Below, piece after piece: positions 58,610 to 60,660 of a stretch of 60,660 nt of DNA. Made by a program: the position numbers and the translations under genes. Origin of the DNA: a virus; IMG/VR virus record IMGVR_UViG_3300046313_000786, positions 1 to 60,660 of that record; one strand, 5' to 3'. Position 1 is the first letter of the stretch. Each line of letters starts with the position of its first letter. Below the pieces are notes generated by a model. That model saw only the letters and a program-made list of their open reading frames with translations, did no database searches and had not been told where the DNA came from.

Positions 58610-60660
58610 ATGACATCGCAAACATTTTTTGACGCTCCTGGTGGCATTCGCCGCGAGGGTAATGAACAAACACTCACCTTCACTCGCACTTCCCCAACGA
58701 CTGGTACAGTATGTTGGACACCAGTCCCTCCGACTGGTCCGAGTTGTGGTACCCCAACTGGGCACTACGCTGGTGGTGTACTTGTTGGAAGTACGTCTCC
58801 GATCAGTCAGGGTGAAAAGCCTGCCAACGGCACATGCTGTTACACTGGCGATCCAACGTTATCAGCACAGTTGTTCGCAGGTGATATGCTAGGCAACGCG
58901 AAAGTATTGTGGAGTAGCAACACAGACACGAAGACTGGTTGTATTGACGTCACAGGGCTGGACGGTAATTGTGCTGCATACTACTTTGCATTTTTTGCGA
59001 TCGACAACACTTGCCAATATAATCAAGACGGCATTTACAGTTACTCTCAACCGTTGTCTACGTCTGTTATCCAATGTACGCAAGGCAGTCAATGTTTGTT
59101 TTCAAACGGTGCTCGTCCAACAGACCCGCTTGCACTGCAGACTCCAGGTGGTACTACTGATCCTGCTACTCAAACTTTCCCTATCCAAATCAACATTGAT
59201 GGTGTAACAACATCGTTGGTGCTACGTGGATCACAACTTACAACATATCAATCGCTTGTTGATGAACTCAATACAGCTTGGCAGCGTGCTGGGTCAACGC
59301 CGATCGAATCTGCTAATCCACCACACTATGGTGAGTTCGTTACCGTTGGTGGATCGTGGTATCAATTTGATGGCACCACATCTCGTCAAATCTTTCCGTT
59401 GGTGCGAGCAATAGATCCGCATGCGCCTACTGTAAATGATATCTGGGTCAATCGCGCGACTGGTGAATTGGTTGTGTGGAATGGTTCAATGTGGGTTATA
59501 CCTTCATCCCCTGTCATTCATTTTCCTCAAGATCCTACAATTGTAGGCTGCGATCAATTGTGGTATGATGGCAACACAGCACGTCGGTTCGATGGAGTTA
59601 CTTGGATTGATCAACTTACACACACGTCCGTCAATGACCCAGCAGCAACCCCTGCACTAACCTGCAATACATTTTGGCATCACGGTAACGTATTCAGTCG
59701 CTGGAATGATAAAGCACTTGCTTGGACTCAAGTGTCAGTATTATCATTCCCAACTGACCCATTGTTGGTACCTAATGGTACGATGTTATTCAATCCGATG
59801 ACATTAACATTGCAGCTGTGGAACGGGTTAATTTGGGTTAGTCAGCAGTTTGTGAATAGCACTACTACCCCCGTATCTCCTGTAGCAAATACGTTGTGGT
59901 TTAATCCGAGTGTGAATCTGTTATCTAAGTTTAATGGATTGACGTCTACTTGGGGTAACATTCAAGTCTCTATCGCTACTAAGCCAATCAATAATATATC
60001 TGTTGGTGAACTGTGGTTTAACACTACTACTTCGACCCTGCATGAGTACTCATCAAGTGGTTGGATTGATGTTACAGCAACGACACACACCTCTAGTATT
60101 GATCCCTCACTACCTGTTGTCATACCTCAGGGAGCGCTATGGAAGACAACATCACAGTGGTTTGTTCGCAGTGGCTCTATTTGGAGTGGGGTCGATGTTA
60201 TTGAAAGTTCAACTGATCCTCGTACATTGTCGTCGGGGTTTTGGTTTAACCCAATTACTGCTACGTGGTATCAACGTAATGGAGCATCTTGGAGCGTTGT
60301 GACTCCAACGTTTACGACCGCATATGATCCGGTAACTCCGCAACTAGGTGCAACATGGTTTAATGGCACTAGTTTATTCCAACAAACTACTCCGACAGCT
60401 TGGACGATGGTTCCATTCAGTACCACGCTAGTAGTTACGGCAACCGGCCAGCGGTGGTTGAATACTACGTCTGGTTCGATGTTTGTGTGGTCTGGTACTA
60501 CTTGGATGGAACAGCATCCTCCGTACATAGCTGCGTTCAATGCGAATAATGATATTGTAGTTACATCTGCAGTGTGCGGTGAACCATCATATATTGAGTT
60601 TACTGATGCTCCGATATTATTCTCATTACTGCGATTTACAGCCGCTCGTCCAACACCTGG
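58610..60660 (+). CDS. Virion fibre-like protein, open at the window end
   Basis: At least 683 codons with no stop before the end of the window. The N terminus reads FFDAPGGIRREGNEQTLTFT, then SPTTGTVCWTPVPPTG and YAGGVLVGSTSP with GEKPANGTCCY: an immunoglobulin/fibronectin-like domain that I recall from structural proteins of marine T4-like phages. From residue about 215 onward come about ten imperfect repeats of roughly 40-50 residues built on a W(F/Y)(N/D)...WNG..W pattern (e.g. LWYDGNTARRFDGVTWI, LWFNPSVNLLSKFNG), a carbohydrate-binding-like fibre repeat. Probably a long fibre or spike. Late promoter upstream. Confidence 0.8.
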   Translation, partial: MTSQTFFDAPGGIRREGNEQTLTFTRTSPTTGTVCWTPVPPTGPSCGTPTGHYAGGVLVGSTSPISQGEKPANGTCCYTGDPTLSAQLFAGDMLGNAKVLWSSNTDTKTGCIDVTGLDGNCAAYYFAFFAIDNTCQYNQDGIYSYSQPLSTSVIQCTQGSQCLFSNGARPTDPLALQTPGGTTDPATQTFPIQINIDGVTTSLVLRGSQLTTYQSLVDELNTAWQRAGSTPIESANPPHYGEFVTVGGSWYQFDGTTSRQIFPLVRAIDPHAPTVNDIWVNRATGELVVWNGSMWVIPSSPVIHFPQDPTIVGCDQLWYDGNTARRFDGVTWIDQLTHTSVNDPAATPALTCNTFWHHGNVFSRWNDKALAWTQVSVLSFPTDPLLVPNGTMLFNPMTLTLQLWNGLIWVSQQFVNSTTTPVSPVANTLWFNPSVNLLSKFNGLTSTWGNIQVSIATKPINNISVGELWFNTTTSTLHEYSSSGWIDVTATTHTSSIDPSLPVVIPQGALWKTTSQWFVRSGSIWSGVDVIESSTDPRTLSSGFWFNPITATWYQRNGASWSVVTPTFTTAYDPVTPQLGATWFNGTSLFQQTTPTAWTMVPFSTTLVVTATGQRWLNTTSGSMFVWSGTTWMEQHPPYIAAFNANNDIVVTSAVCGEPSYIEFTDAPILFSLLRFTAARPTP

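Overview
This window is a contiguous piece of a double-stranded DNA tailed phage of the T4 superfamily (contractile tail). The evidence is the set of T4-type genes that can be read directly: late sigma factor gp55, recombination nuclease gp46/gp47, baseplate wedge gp25 and gp6, hub-type gp26, portal gp20, prohead protease gp21, tail tube gp19, head completion gp4, terminase gp16 and gp17, scaffold gp22 and major capsid gp23. Sequence divergence, the giant 2453-residue baseplate-region protein and the gene order differ from coliphage T4, so this is a distant relative. The host is probably a Gram-negative bacterium but cannot be read from the sequence.

Layout. 1-0.9 kb: minus-strand end of an unknown gene and a nucleotidyltransferase. 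0.95-4.3 kb: gp55, gp47, gp46. 4.3-5.7 kb: minus-strand Holliday-junction-resolvase-like nuclease, a possible small gene, and a region with palindromes. 5.7-17.5 kb: baseplate wedge (gp25, gp6, giant protein, two small genes). 17.5-30.5 kb: six large fibre or adhesin genes that share N- and C-terminal modules. 30.7-35.5 kb: small membrane proteins, hub or chaperone genes with a likely -1 frameshift site, and the tape measure. 35.5-39.1 kb: portal, an inverted glycosyltransferase, protease gp21 and a conserved unknown. 39.1-44.1 kb, minus strand: the terminase large subunit in three separate ORFs, carrying three inteins and two free-standing homing endonuclease genes. 44.2-51.8 kb: tail tube, head genes, gp16, gp22, gp23. 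52.1-55.7 kb: three further selfish-type genes (two HNH paralogues and a zinc-ribbon/nuclease-like protein). 55.7-58.5 kb: GroES, small zinc-ribbon proteins, PhoH, a small heat-shock protein. 58.6 kb to the end: an open-ended virion fibre-like gene.

Regulation. Nearly every late operon, on either strand, is preceded 10-50 bases upstream by a TAAATA core, usually read as (C/G/A)TAAATA(C/G/A). This is the counterpart of the T4 late promoter TATAAATA, the element recognised by gp55. Several of these promoters sit in the loop or arm of a perfect inverted repeat, sometimes the terminator of the gene before, which looks like a recurring design.

Most notable systems: (1) a terminase gene fractured by two split inteins with very short N-halves plus one uninterrupted mini-intein, with insertions exactly inside the Walker A and Walker B motifs; (2) an apparent programmed -1 frameshift joining the gp26-like gene to a 62-codon ORF just before the tape measure; (3) promoter-in-hairpin elements.
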